DNA of 52,771 nucleotides, taken from NCBI RefSeq assembly GCF_003116035.1, contig NZ_LGQW01000015.1, positions 3,248,877 through 3,301,647 of the forward strand, given 5' to 3'. The translations under genes and the position numbers were made by a program. The notes beneath the pieces were generated by a model, which was given only the letters and a program-made list of their open reading frames with translations, was not told the origin of the DNA and did no database searches. Below are positions 43,920-52,027 of this stretch, one piece after another (position 1 is the first letter of the stretch; every line of letters starts with the position of its first letter). The DNA comes from Azospirillum sp. TSH64. Lineage in GTDB: Bacteria; Pseudomonadota; Alphaproteobacteria; Azospirillales; Azospirillaceae.

Positions 43920-45092
43920 ATGCTGCTGCGCTTTTTCCTGATGGGGCTGGACCGCAAGGCCGGGATCGTGCTGACGATCCTCGCCATCCTGGCGGTCGCC
44001 GTCCCGGCAATGACGCTGTGGGTCCCGGCGGACTCGCCCTTCCACCTGTCGATCTTCACCGTCTCGCTGTTGGGCAAATACCTGTGCTTCGCGCTGCTGG
44101 CGCTGGCGCTGGACCTCGTCTGGGGCTATTGCGGCATCCTGTCGCTCGGCCACGCCGCCTTCTTCGCCCTCGGCGGCTACGCCATGGGCATGTACCTGAT
44201 GCGGCAGATCGGCCCGCGCGGCGTCTACGGCAACCCGGTCCTGCCGGACTTCATGGTCTTCCTGAACTGGAAGGAGCTGCCCTGGTACTGGTTGGGCTTC
44301 GACCATTTCTGGTTCGCCGCCATCATGGTGCTGGTGGTTCCGGGTGCGCTGGCCTTCGCCTTCGGCTGGTTCGCCTTCCGCAGCCGCGTCACCGGCGTCT
44401 ACCTGTCGATCATCACCCAGGCGCTGACCTTCGCCCTGCTGCTGGCCTTCTTCCGCAACGACATGGGCTTCGGCGGCAACAACGGCCTGACCGACTTCAA
44501 GGACATCCTCGGCTACGACATCCAGGCCGACACCACCCGTGTCGCGCTGTTCGTGGCGACGGTGGCGGCGCTGGCGCTCTCCTACATGATCGCGTCCGGC
44601 GTCATCGGCTCGAAGCTGGGCAAGGTGCTGGTGGCGCTGCGCGACGCCGAGAGCCGCGTCCGCTTCATGGGCTACGACACCGAGAGCTACAAGCTGTTCG
44701 CCTGGACCCTGTCGGCCTGCATGGCCGGCGTGGCCGGCGCCCTCTACGTCCCGCAGGTCGGCATCATCAACCCGTCGGAGTTCGCCCCGGCCAGCTCGAT
44801 CGAGGCGGTGATCTGGGTCGCCGTCGGCGGGCGCGGCACGCTGGCCGGCGCCATCCTGGGTGCTGTTCTGGTCAACATGGGCAAGAGCTATTTCACCGGC
44901 GCCCTGCCGGAGCTGTGGCTGTTCGCCCTTGGTGGCCTGTTCGTGGCGGTGACCCTGTTCCTGCCCAAGGGTCTGCTCGGGATGGGCGCGCAGTTGAAGG
45001 CGAAGCTGCCGGGCCGCAAGGCCTCCCCTCTCCCCACCGCCCAAACCGCGAACCAAGCCACTGGCCAGACCGCTGGCCAGAAGGGAGCCTGA
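43920..45092 (+). CDS. urtC: Urea ABC transporter permease UrtC
   Basis: A 390-residue LivM-type permease with about ten hydrophobic segments. WGYCGILSLGHAAFFALGGY is the family motif, followed by GNNGLTDFKDILGYDI, typical of UrtC, and VGGRGTLAGAILGAVLVNMG near the end. Pairs with UrtB to form the membrane channel. The next gene begins three bases after its stop. Confidence 0.95.
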   Translation: MLLRFFLMGLDRKAGIVLTILAILAVAVPAMTLWVPADSPFHLSIFTVSLLGKYLCFALLALALDLVWGYCGILSLGHAAFFALGGYAMGMYLMRQIGPRGVYGNPVLPDFMVFLNWKELPWYWLGFDHFWFAAIMVLVVPGALAFAFGWFAFRSRVTGVYLSIITQALTFALLLAFFRNDMGFGGNNGLTDFKDILGYDIQADTTRVALFVATVAALALSYMIASGVIGSKLGKVLVALRDAESRVRFMGYDTESYKLFAWTLSACMAGVAGALYVPQVGIINPSEFAPASSIEAVIWVAVGGRGTLAGAILGAVLVNMGKSYFTGALPELWLFALGGLFVAVTLFLPKGLLGMGAQLKAKLPGRKASPLPTAQTANQATGQTAGQKGA

Positions 45093-45095
45093 CCC

Positions 45096-45842
45096 ATGAG
45101 CGCGGAATCGACCCTTCTCTATCTCGACGGCGTGTCGGTCAGCTTCGACGGCTTCAAGGCGCTGAAAGGCCTGTCGCTGGTGATGATGCCCGGCGAGATG
45201 CGGGCGATCATCGGCCCCAACGGCGCCGGCAAGACGACGATGATGGACGTCATCACCGGCAAGACCCGTCCCGACACCGGCACCATCCTGTTCGAGGGCG
45301 ACACCGACCTGACCCGCCTGCGCGAGGCGGCCATCGCCAACCTCGGCATCGGTCGCAAGTTCCAGCGCCCCACCGTCTTCGAGCCGCACACGGTGTGGGA
45401 CAATCTGGAACTGGCGCTGAAGGCGCCGCGCCGGCCGCTGAAGACGCTGACCTACGCCATCAGCCGCGACGACCGTGCCCGCATCGAGGAGATCCTCGAC
45501 ATCACCCGCCTGTCGGCCCTGCGCAGCCGGCAGGCCGGCAGCCTGTCGCACGGGCAGAAGCAGTGGCTGGAGATCGGCATGCTGCTGGCCCAGGATCCCA
45601 AGCTTCTGCTGGTCGACGAGCCGGTCGCCGGCATGACCGACGCCGAGACCGAACAGACCGCCGAGCTGCTGTGCAGCATCGCCGGCAAGCATTCGGTGAT
45701 CGTGGTGGAGCATGACATGAGCTTCGTCCGCGCGCTCGGCGTCAAGGTGACGGTGCTGGCCGAGGGCTCGGTCCTGGCCGAAGGCTCGCTGGACGCGGTC
45801 AGCGCCAACCAACAGGTCATCGACACCTATCTCGGCCGCTGA
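45096..45842 (+). CDS. urtD: Urea ABC transporter ATP-binding protein UrtD
   Basis: A 248-residue LivG-like ATPase. Walker A is GPNGAGKTTMMDVITGKTRP, the last residues being typical of UrtD; the signature is LSHGQKQWLEIGMLLAQDP, and Walker B is LLLVDEPVAGMTDAETE. With UrtE it powers urea import. Confidence 0.95.
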   Translation: MSAESTLLYLDGVSVSFDGFKALKGLSLVMMPGEMRAIIGPNGAGKTTMMDVITGKTRPDTGTILFEGDTDLTRLREAAIANLGIGRKFQRPTVFEPHTVWDNLELALKAPRRPLKTLTYAISRDDRARIEEILDITRLSALRSRQAGSLSHGQKQWLEIGMLLAQDPKLLLVDEPVAGMTDAETEQTAELLCSIAGKHSVIVVEHDMSFVRALGVKVTVLAEGSVLAEGSLDAVSANQQVIDTYLGR

Positions 45843-45856
45843 CGGGAGACCCCAGC

Positions 45857-46552
45857 ATGTTGGACGTTCGTTCCCTCGATCTGCATTACGGTGCCGCCCA
45901 GGCCCTGCGCAGCGTTTCCATGAAGGCCGAAATCGGCAAGGTCACCTGTCTGGTCGGGCGCAACGGCGTCGGCAAGTCCAGCCTGCTGCGCGCCATCGTC
46001 GGGCTGAAGCCGGTGTCGGGCGGCTCCATCGGCTGGGATGGCGCCGACGTGACGAAGATGGCGCCGGCCGACCGGGCGCGGCGCGGCATTGCCTATGTGC
46101 CGCAGGGGCGTGAGATCTTCCCGCTGCTGACAGTGCGTGAAAACCTGCTGACCGGCTACGCCCCGCTGCCGCGCGCCCAGCGCTCGATTCCCGACGAGGT
46201 GTTCGAGCTGTTCCCGGTGCTGAAATCCATGCTGGAGCGCCGCGGCGGCGACCTGTCGGGCGGCCAGCAGCAGCAGCTCGCCATCGGTCGCGCCCTGGTG
46301 ACCCGTCCGCGCCTGCTGGTGCTGGACGAGCCGACCGAGGGCATCCAGCCGTCGATCATCAAGGACATCGGCCGCGCCATCTCCTACCTGCGCGACAAGG
46401 GCACCATGGCGATCCTGCTGGTCGAGCAGTATTTCGACTTCGCCCGCGACCTTGCCGACGACTGGGTGGTGATGGAGCGCGGCGAGGTGATGCTGTCCGG
46501 TCCGCGCAGCGGCCTGGACGAGCAGGAGGTCCGCAAATACCTGACGGTATAA
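45857..46552 (+). CDS. urtE: Urea ABC transporter ATP-binding protein UrtE
   Basis: A 231-residue LivF-like ATPase. Walker A is GRNGVGKSSLLRAIVGL, the signature LSGGQQQQLAIGRALV, and Walker B LLVLDEPTEGIQPSII. IAYVPQGREIFPLLTVRENL is typical of the family. Last gene of the urt operon; a hairpin with a short T-run follows about 70 bp on. Confidence 0.95.
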   Translation: MLDVRSLDLHYGAAQALRSVSMKAEIGKVTCLVGRNGVGKSSLLRAIVGLKPVSGGSIGWDGADVTKMAPADRARRGIAYVPQGREIFPLLTVRENLLTGYAPLPRAQRSIPDEVFELFPVLKSMLERRGGDLSGGQQQQLAIGRALVTRPRLLVLDEPTEGIQPSIIKDIGRAISYLRDKGTMAILLVEQYFDFARDLADDWVVMERGEVMLSGPRSGLDEQEVRKYLTV

Positions 46553-46623
46553 CCCCGATGGCATGGCGTTCCGGCCGGTGACGGGCGGAATATCCGCGGC
46601 CCCGTTGCGTCCTTGATCCATCG

Positions 46624-46643
46624 GGCCTGCCGTCCGGCGGGCC
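46624..46643 (+). terminator. Possible terminator of the urt operon
   Basis: GGCCTGCCG-tc-CGGCGGGCC folds into a strong stem (one G-T pair; the innermost pair probably opens to enlarge the loop), followed by TGTTT. It lies between urtE and the next gene, but only 22 bp before that gene's start, so it might also affect its leader. Confidence 0.4.
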
Positions 46644-46664
46644 TGTTTCGGGAGGAACTGCGCA

Positions 46665-47060
46665 ATGAAGTCCGCACTCCGTATCGCCGCTGCCGCCATT
46701 GGCCTGGGGGCCGTCCTGTCCGGCGCCCCGGCGTTTGCTCAGGACAAGGAACCGGCCATGACGGGAAAGACCGCGATGGGTCCTGTCCTGACCGACGCGA
46801 AGGGCATGACGCTCTATGTCTTCGACAAGGACGGTGCCGGCAAGTCCGCCTGCAACGGGCCTTGTGCGACCAACTGGCCGCCGCTGATGGCTCCCGCCTC
46901 CGCCAAGCCGATGGGCAAATACAGTGTCGTCACCCGCGACGACGGAAGCCGGCAGTGGGCCTACAACGGCAAGCCGCTCTACAGTTGGGCCAAGGATGCG
47001 AAGCCCGGCGACACCACCGGCGACGGCGTGAACAACGTCTGGCACGTGGCGAAGCCATAA
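46665..47060 (+). CDS. Exported COG4315-type repeat protein
   Basis: A 131-residue periplasmic protein with a signal peptide ending APAFAQD. Two short repeats typical of the 'secreted repeat of unknown function' family are seen: LTDAKGMTLYVFDKDGAGKS with ACNGPCATNWPPL, and DGSRQWAYNGKPLYSW with WHVAKP at the end. The conserved cysteine pair CNGPC is present. Function unknown. It is preceded by GGGAGGA. Confidence 0.9.
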   Translation: MKSALRIAAAAIGLGAVLSGAPAFAQDKEPAMTGKTAMGPVLTDAKGMTLYVFDKDGAGKSACNGPCATNWPPLMAPASAKPMGKYSVVTRDDGSRQWAYNGKPLYSWAKDAKPGDTTGDGVNNVWHVAKP

Positions 47061-47073
47061 CGCTCCGTTCCTC

Positions 47074-47117
47074 GGCGGCGCCATGGCACTGCCGCCCAGC
47101 GCCATGGCGCCGCCTTT
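47074..47117 (+). terminator. Perfect 14-bp hairpin terminator
   Basis: GGCGGCGCCATGGC and GCCATGGCGCCGCC are exact reverse complements around a 13-base loop, followed by TTT. It starts 14 bp after the stop of the COG4315-type gene and is its likely terminator. Confidence 0.65.
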
Positions 47118-47246
47118 GCAGGAGTATACTTATCCGGTCGAGGTAATGCGCAAACGCCGACTTCGCAGGCGGCGCTCTTTAACAGTCGTTAAGGATCGAA
47201 ACCGCATGATGGCTTCAACGTCATCTTGCTCATGGAGCAGCGGGCC

Positions 47247-47399
47247 ATGTCGATCTACAACGCCACCTCGTTCGAAGCCGTTCCCGTCACCGAACCGAAG
47301 GTCCGCAAGATGCGCGGCCTGCCGCGCCTCGCGGTGTGGACGGTGATGATCGGCACGCCGTGGCTGCTGATCGTGGAAGCGGTGCGCCTGATCTTCTGA
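47247..47399 (+). CDS. Small membrane protein, 50 residues
   Basis: A short frame beginning MSIYNATSFEAVPVTEPKVR and ending in a hydrophobic segment with VWTVMIGTPWLLIVEAVRLI and a final phenylalanine. GGAG lies about 10 bases before the ATG. The codons have the high-GC third position of real genes here, and a basic stretch before one membrane helix is a typical small-protein layout. I do not recognise a family. Confidence 0.55.
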   Translation: MSIYNATSFEAVPVTEPKVRKMRGLPRLAVWTVMIGTPWLLIVEAVRLIF

Positions 47400-47454
47400 A
47401 GGTCAACCTCCAGGCCCGGCGCACCGTCCTTTCAGGCCATTATTGGGCAGGCCG

Positions 47455-48348
47455 TTATTGGGCCGGTGCCACCCAGGGCTCCAGCGCGCCGATCTTCTTG
47501 GCCCGCTTCTCGTCCGCCGACAGTTTGAAATTATGTCCGAAGGGCGCGCTCTCGAACGAGCCGTAACCGGGATTGGCCAGCATCAGCCAGTCGCGCCCGA
47601 AATGCTCCTTCGCCGCCTCGAACGCCTTCAGTCGGTCGGCCTCGCTGCCGTTGTAGGCATCGCTGAAGTCGCCGAAATTGTCGCCGAACAGCAGGACAAT
47701 CCGGTAATCCTTGGCGATGTAGGCGCGCCGCGTCCCCTTCGCCGATCCCCAGTCCGGCTTTTCCTTCGACATCAGGAAGGTATCGACATTGCCGCCCATC
47801 GGGAAGCCCAGCGCCTGCGCGTTGCGGCGGGTCGGCTCCTCCTGGTCGGCGTTGCGGTTGGTGACGTAGAACACCTTCACGCCCTTCGATTCTGCATACT
47901 GGGTGAACTCGACCGCCCCCGGCACCGCCGTCGCCTTCTCCGCCTTCACCCAGGCATCCCACGTCTTGGGCGAAAATTCGCCGTTGGTGGTGACCAGCCC
48001 GGCCTGATAGGCGGAGTTGTCCATCGCCGTCTCGTCCAGGTCCAGCACCACCGCCGGCGGCAGATCCTGGTAGTTGCCGGTCTGCTCGGTCGCCGCGGTC
48101 CAGGTCTTTTCGGCCAGCGCCTTGTCCAGCTGCATCCGGCCCAGCGCATAGACCGCCAGCGAGTTCGCCTTGTATTCGACCGACCGCTGCATCCACAGCT
48201 CGGCATTCAGCAGATCGCTTTGCGGCACCGGGCCTTGGGGAGCCGGATCGGCCGCCAGGGCGGGGCCGGCCAGAAGGGAAAGGGCAACCGCACCGGACAG
48301 CAGCGACCAGCGCCCGGAACAGGCGGAATTGCGCATCGACTCATCCAT
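47455..48348 (-). CDS. Exported acid phosphatase, 5'-nucleotidase lipoprotein e(P4)-like
   Basis: A 297-residue HAD-superfamily (class C/IIIB acid phosphatase) protein. The catalytic motif is VVLDLDETAMDN, motif II is in FYVTNRNADQ, and the late acidic motif in LLFGDNFGDFSD. A signal peptide ends ALAADP; there is no lipobox, so unlike the named e(P4) it is probably soluble in the periplasm. It would release phosphate from nucleotides or other monoesters. Confidence 0.92.
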   Translation of the reverse strand: MDESMRNSACSGRWSLLSGAVALSLLAGPALAADPAPQGPVPQSDLLNAELWMQRSVEYKANSLAVYALGRMQLDKALAEKTWTAATEQTGNYQDLPPAVVLDLDETAMDNSAYQAGLVTTNGEFSPKTWDAWVKAEKATAVPGAVEFTQYAESKGVKVFYVTNRNADQEEPTRRNAQALGFPMGGNVDTFLMSKEKPDWGSAKGTRRAYIAKDYRIVLLFGDNFGDFSDAYNGSEADRLKAFEAAKEHFGRDWLMLANPGYGSFESAPFGHNFKLSADEKRAKKIGALEPWVAPAQ

Positions 48349-48442
48349 CCATCAAGTGTCATGGAACTGTCATCGAAGCACAGATTCGGGTGCTTGGCGA
48401 CGGTCCCGTGACGCTTGCGTCACGGTAATCGGCGGCGGGTCT

Positions 48443-49075
48443 TCAGGCCTGCTGGGGGATGGCGCTTTCCGGCATCGGGGTCAGCGCCGGGATCGCTTCC
48501 ACCCGTTCCAGCCAGCGCCGCACCGCCGGATAGGGGGCGAGCGGGATGTGCCCTTCGGGAGCGCGGGCGACATAGGCGTAGCAGGCGATGTCGGCGATGG
48601 TCGGCCGCTCCGCCGCCAGCCAGTCGCGATTGCTCAGATGGCTGTCCATGAAGCGCAGCAGGCGTTCCGCGACCCTCTGCGCGTCGGCCAGCGTCCCAGG
48701 CCCGCCCCACAGGGTCAGGATGCGCGCCAGCGCCGGTCCGAAGCGCAGGTCTCCGGCGGCGACCGACAGCCAGCGCTGCACCTGCGCCGCCTGGTCCGGC
48801 GTCTTCGGGTTCCACAGGCCGGAAGCGTCGTAGCGGTCGGCGAGATAGACGAGAATGGCGACCGAGTCCGGCAGGACGAGATCGCCGTCGACCAGCACCG
48901 GGATTTGTCCGAAGGGGTTCAGGGCGAGGAAGGCATCCGACCGGCGAACCTCGGCGTTTGCTTCGACATAGCGATAGGGCAGGCCAAGGATGTTCAGGAA
49001 GGCTTCGACCCGGTGGGCATGCCCCGACAGCGGCGTGCCGTAGAGCGTAATGGCGGGATCGGTGCTGGTGCCCAT
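48443..49075 (-). CDS. Glutathione S-transferase family protein
   Basis: A 210-residue GST. The N-terminal thioredoxin-like domain reads ITLYGTPLSGHAHRVEAFLN, with the cis-proline loop in NPFGQIPVLVDGD and the glutathione-binding DSVAILVYLADRY. The helical C-terminal domain has the N-capping motif RPTIADIACYAYVA. The ATG at 49075 has an AGAGG site. It is divergent from a LysR gene with a 109-bp gap, which suggests that regulator controls it. Confidence 0.92.
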   Translation of the reverse strand: MGTSTDPAITLYGTPLSGHAHRVEAFLNILGLPYRYVEANAEVRRSDAFLALNPFGQIPVLVDGDLVLPDSVAILVYLADRYDASGLWNPKTPDQAAQVQRWLSVAAGDLRFGPALARILTLWGGPGTLADAQRVAERLLRFMDSHLSNRDWLAAERPTIADIACYAYVARAPEGHIPLAPYPAVRRWLERVEAIPALTPMPESAIPQQA

Positions 49076-49184
49076 GGCAAGGCCTCTTTCTCTGTGGATC
49101 GCGGATGCCCACAGCCAACCACTTGCGCCGCTCCGCAGGAATGGGTTTTGATGAAAAGGGACTCTTTCAGGAATTGGAAGAATT

Positions 49185-50084
49185 GTGGACCGGCTGGATG
49201 AACTGACGATCTTCGTCGCGATCCTGGAGACCGGCAGTCTGGCTGGGGCGGCCAAGCGGCTGCGGCGGTCGGCACCCGCCGTCACCCGCGCGCTGTCGGG
49301 GCTGGAGGAGCGGCTGGGTGTGCGGCTGATCGAGCGGACCACCCGCAATCTCGCCCCCACCGATGCCGGCCGGCGGCTGGCCGAGCAGGCCCGCCGGCTG
49401 CTGGCCGATTATGACGAGGCGCTGGCCGCCACCGGTACCGACCGGCCGATGCGCGGGCGGCTGCGCGTCACCGCACCGGTGATGTTCGGGCGCAAGCATG
49501 TGACGCCTCTGGTCCTCGACTTCATGCGGGAGTTTCCGGACATCCGCGTCGAGCTGACGCTGTCCGACGGCAACCTCGACCTGATCGAGGAGGAGCTGGA
49601 CGTGGCGATCCGCATTGGCCCGCTGCCCGATTCCGGCCTCGTCGCCCGGCGGGTGGGGCAGGTCGGGCGCTTTCTGGTCGCCAGCCCCGGCTATCTGGCG
49701 CGGCGCGGCACGCCGTCGATGCCGGAGGATCTGTCCGGCCACGACATCATCCTGACGACGGCCCGGCCCGGTCCGCCGGACTGGCGCTTTCTGATCGACG
49801 GGCGGGAGCGGGTGCTGCGGGTGACGCCGAAGCTGGCGGTCAGCCACATCGAGCCGGCGTTGCTTGCCGCCCGCGACGGGCACGGCATCGCCCGTCCGCT
49901 GTCCTATCAGGCGGCGGACGATCTCGCCGCCGGCACGCTGGTGCGCCTGATGCCGCACGCCGAGCCGGAGCCGCTGCCGGTCCATGTCGTGGTGCCGACC
50001 GCAAGGCTGATGCCCGGCCGGGTGCGTGCCTTCCTCGACCATGCGGTGCAGGGCCTGTCGGCTCTGGAGGTGCTGCGCAGCTGA
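49185..50084 (+). CDS. LysR-family regulator
   Basis: A 299-residue LysR protein with a GTG start behind GGAAG. The winged helix reads FVAILETGSLAGAAKRLRRS and APAVTRALSGLEERLGVRLI, followed by ERTTRNLAPTDAG. The effector domain (GRLRVTAPVMFGRKHVTPLV) is of the group that includes DsdC-unlike, AaeR/PtxR-type regulators. It is divergent from the GST gene and probably regulates it and itself. Confidence 0.92.
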   Translation: MDRLDELTIFVAILETGSLAGAAKRLRRSAPAVTRALSGLEERLGVRLIERTTRNLAPTDAGRRLAEQARRLLADYDEALAATGTDRPMRGRLRVTAPVMFGRKHVTPLVLDFMREFPDIRVELTLSDGNLDLIEEELDVAIRIGPLPDSGLVARRVGQVGRFLVASPGYLARRGTPSMPEDLSGHDIILTTARPGPPDWRFLIDGRERVLRVTPKLAVSHIEPALLAARDGHGIARPLSYQAADDLAAGTLVRLMPHAEPEPLPVHVVVPTARLMPGRVRAFLDHAVQGLSALEVLRS

Positions 50085-50106
50085 TCCGCAGCCACGTCAG
50101 GGGTCA

Positions 50107-50136
50107 CATGGTCAGGAATCGCATGGTCAGGGATCG
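50107..50136. repeat. Two 15-bp direct repeats
   Basis: CATGGTCAGGAATCG is followed directly by CATGGTCAGGGATCG, 14 of 15 identical. They lie at the convergent ends of the LysR gene and the sulfatase-modifying-factor-fold gene and overlap the stop codon of the latter. Probably a local tandem duplication. Confidence 0.6.
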
Positions 50137-51122
50137 CGGGCGACGCGGATGCCGTAGGCGGCATAGCCGCTCTCCGCCGCGTCCACCCGGCGCACGGCGG
50201 AGCGGACATAGCGCGGGTTGCTGTGCCATGACCCGCCGCGCATCGTCCGCTGCGAACAGCTCTCTCCGGACCGGCCGTCCGATGCGCAGTCCTCCACCCA
50301 CTGCCAGACATTGCCCAGCATGTCGTAAAGGCCGAAGCCGTTGGCGCGGTAGCTGCCGACCGGCGAGGTGAACAGGGCGCCGTCGCGGCAGTTCGCCACC
50401 TCCCAGTCGGTGAAGCGGTCCTTGGCCGTCAGGTCGGCGACGTTCGCCGCATCGCAGCCCCTGGCCGGATCGTCACCCCACCAGCGTGCGGTCCGGGTGC
50501 TGGCGCGGGCCGCATATTCCCACTCCGTCTCCGTCAGCAGGCGATAGCGCTTGCCGGTCCGGCGGCTGAGCCAGTCCACATAGGCCTTGGCGTCGTACCA
50601 GCTCACACAGACCGCCGGGTCGTTGTTCGTCTGCGCGAACCCTGGCCGGCGCCAGGAGAAATGCCAGCGCGGCAACAGCTCCGTCTCTCCGGCATAGCCG
50701 CGGCAGACCGTCCGTGGCCGATAGCCGCTGTCCTGGATGAAGCTGGCATATTCGCCGCGGGTGACCGGATATTTGCCGACGGCGATGGGATGCTGGACCG
50801 ACGCGGGGGTTTGCGGCGGCTCGTCGGGAAAGCGTTCCGTCTCCGTCGCCGGAGAGCCCTGGAGGTAGCTGCCGGCCGGGATGGTGACCAGGACGGGGGC
50901 GTCTGGATGGTCCCAGACCTCACGTGCCGGGCTGCCTGCCTGCCAGACATGGTAGGTCGCCAGCCTTTCGGTCCGCCAGGCGGTCAGATCGTCGGGCTCC
51001 ACCCGGCGCCAGGCGGCCAGGGCCGTCAGCATCAGGATGAGGGCGACGACTGCACCGACGGAGCCGGGCAGGGTGACGGTCATGGCGGGGATGTCTTTTG
51101 CTGAGGTGCCGGTGCGGATCAT
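50127..51122 (-). CDS. Membrane-anchored formylglycine-generating-enzyme-like protein
   Basis: A 331-residue protein from the ATG at 51122; starts at 51185 and 51083 are also possible. A hydrophobic helix, GSVGAVVALILMLTALAAW, anchors it with the body outside the cytoplasm. The rest is the FGE-sulfatase fold: TIPAGSYLQGSPATETERFP, PVTRGEYASFIQDSGY, LLTETEWEYAARA, YDMLGNVWQWVED and the final MRGGSWHSNPRYVRSAVRR. True formylglycine enzymes have active cysteines in the last segment; here HSNPRYVRS has none, so another role is likely. Confidence 0.88.
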   Translation of the reverse strand: MIRTGTSAKDIPAMTVTLPGSVGAVVALILMLTALAAWRRVEPDDLTAWRTERLATYHVWQAGSPAREVWDHPDAPVLVTIPAGSYLQGSPATETERFPDEPPQTPASVQHPIAVGKYPVTRGEYASFIQDSGYRPRTVCRGYAGETELLPRWHFSWRRPGFAQTNNDPAVCVSWYDAKAYVDWLSRRTGKRYRLLTETEWEYAARASTRTARWWGDDPARGCDAANVADLTAKDRFTDWEVANCRDGALFTSPVGSYRANGFGLYDMLGNVWQWVEDCASDGRSGESCSQRTMRGGSWHSNPRYVRSAVRRVDAAESGYAAYGIRVARDP

Positions 51123-51345
51123 GGAGCCATTTCCCCGCAGCCCGCCGCATCCGGCAACCGCGCGTCCGTGTCCCGGTCGGGGCACTTCCAGCCGCTACCC
51201 CAACCGGGCTTCAACGGGTACTGGGGCACCACAGCCGGAGGTTTGCCCCTTTGCGGTATGGCGCAAGCGGTAAGCATCGAAGACGGTGCCCTGCTGTTGG
51301 TGCGGGCAGACGTTCAACGGAGCGTTGATGCCACAGGAGAAACAC

Positions 51346-51867
51346 ATGGCTGCCTATCCCGCGGACCTCACGCGCGCGCTGTTCGTTACCGGCCTGCGCA
51401 ACGCCCATGCGGTGGAACAGCAGGCTCTGGCCCTGATGGACCGCCAGCTCGACCGTCTGGTGAATTATCCCGAGGTCTCCGACCATTTGCGCATGCACCG
51501 TGGCGAGACCGAAGGCCAGATCACCCGCATCGAGCAGATCCTGGACCAGCTTCAGGAAACCCATTCCGGGCTGAAGGACACCGCCCTGTCGATCATGGGC
51601 AATCTGGCCGCACTCGGCCACAGCTTCGCCGAGGACGAGATCCTCAAAAACTCCTTCGCCAACTACGCCTTCGAGAATTTCGAGGTGGCGAGCTACCGGT
51701 CGCTGCTGACAGTGGCGGAGGCCGGCAACTTCGCCTTCGCCACGCCGCTGCTGCAGACTTCGCTGCGCGAAGAGGAGGCGATGGCCTCCTGGGTGCTCGA
51801 AAATGTGCCGACGCTGACGCTGAAGTACCTGTCGCTGAAGGCCAGCGACCGGACCGCCGGCCGCTGA
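51346..51867 (+). CDS. DUF892 ferritin-like protein (YciE/YciF type)
   Basis: A 173-residue four-helix bundle. The start at 51346 follows AGGAG; an ATG at 51328 has none. Ferritin-like iron-ligand positions are seen in HAVEQQALALMDRQL, LRMHRGETEGQITRIEQIL, FENFEVASYRSLLTVAE and LREEEAMASWV, each with a Glu or His at the expected heptad. Family members are tied to stress responses; exact function not settled. Confidence 0.92.
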   Translation: MAAYPADLTRALFVTGLRNAHAVEQQALALMDRQLDRLVNYPEVSDHLRMHRGETEGQITRIEQILDQLQETHSGLKDTALSIMGNLAALGHSFAEDEILKNSFANYAFENFEVASYRSLLTVAEAGNFAFATPLLQTSLREEEAMASWVLENVPTLTLKYLSLKASDRTAGR

Positions 51868-51885
51868 CGCCCGTTCCGCGTTGAT

Positions 51886-51919
51886 GATGGCCGGGGCCGT
51901 CAGGTTTTCCCCGGCCATC
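51886..51919 (+). terminator. Hairpin after the DUF892 gene
   Basis: GATGGCCGGGG and CCCCGGCCATC are perfect 11-bp arms around a 12-base loop that contains TTTT. No T-run follows, so it may be a terminator only in part or an RNA-stabilising hairpin. Confidence 0.45.
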
Positions 51920-52027
51920 GCGCTGCTGCAATGCAGCATTCCCGTCGCGTGCGGATTTTGAACGGTGACGAGTCGGGGGGCTTTGCCGTAAGAAACTTGG
52001 CGGGGTTTCAAAACGGATGGTTTGCCC

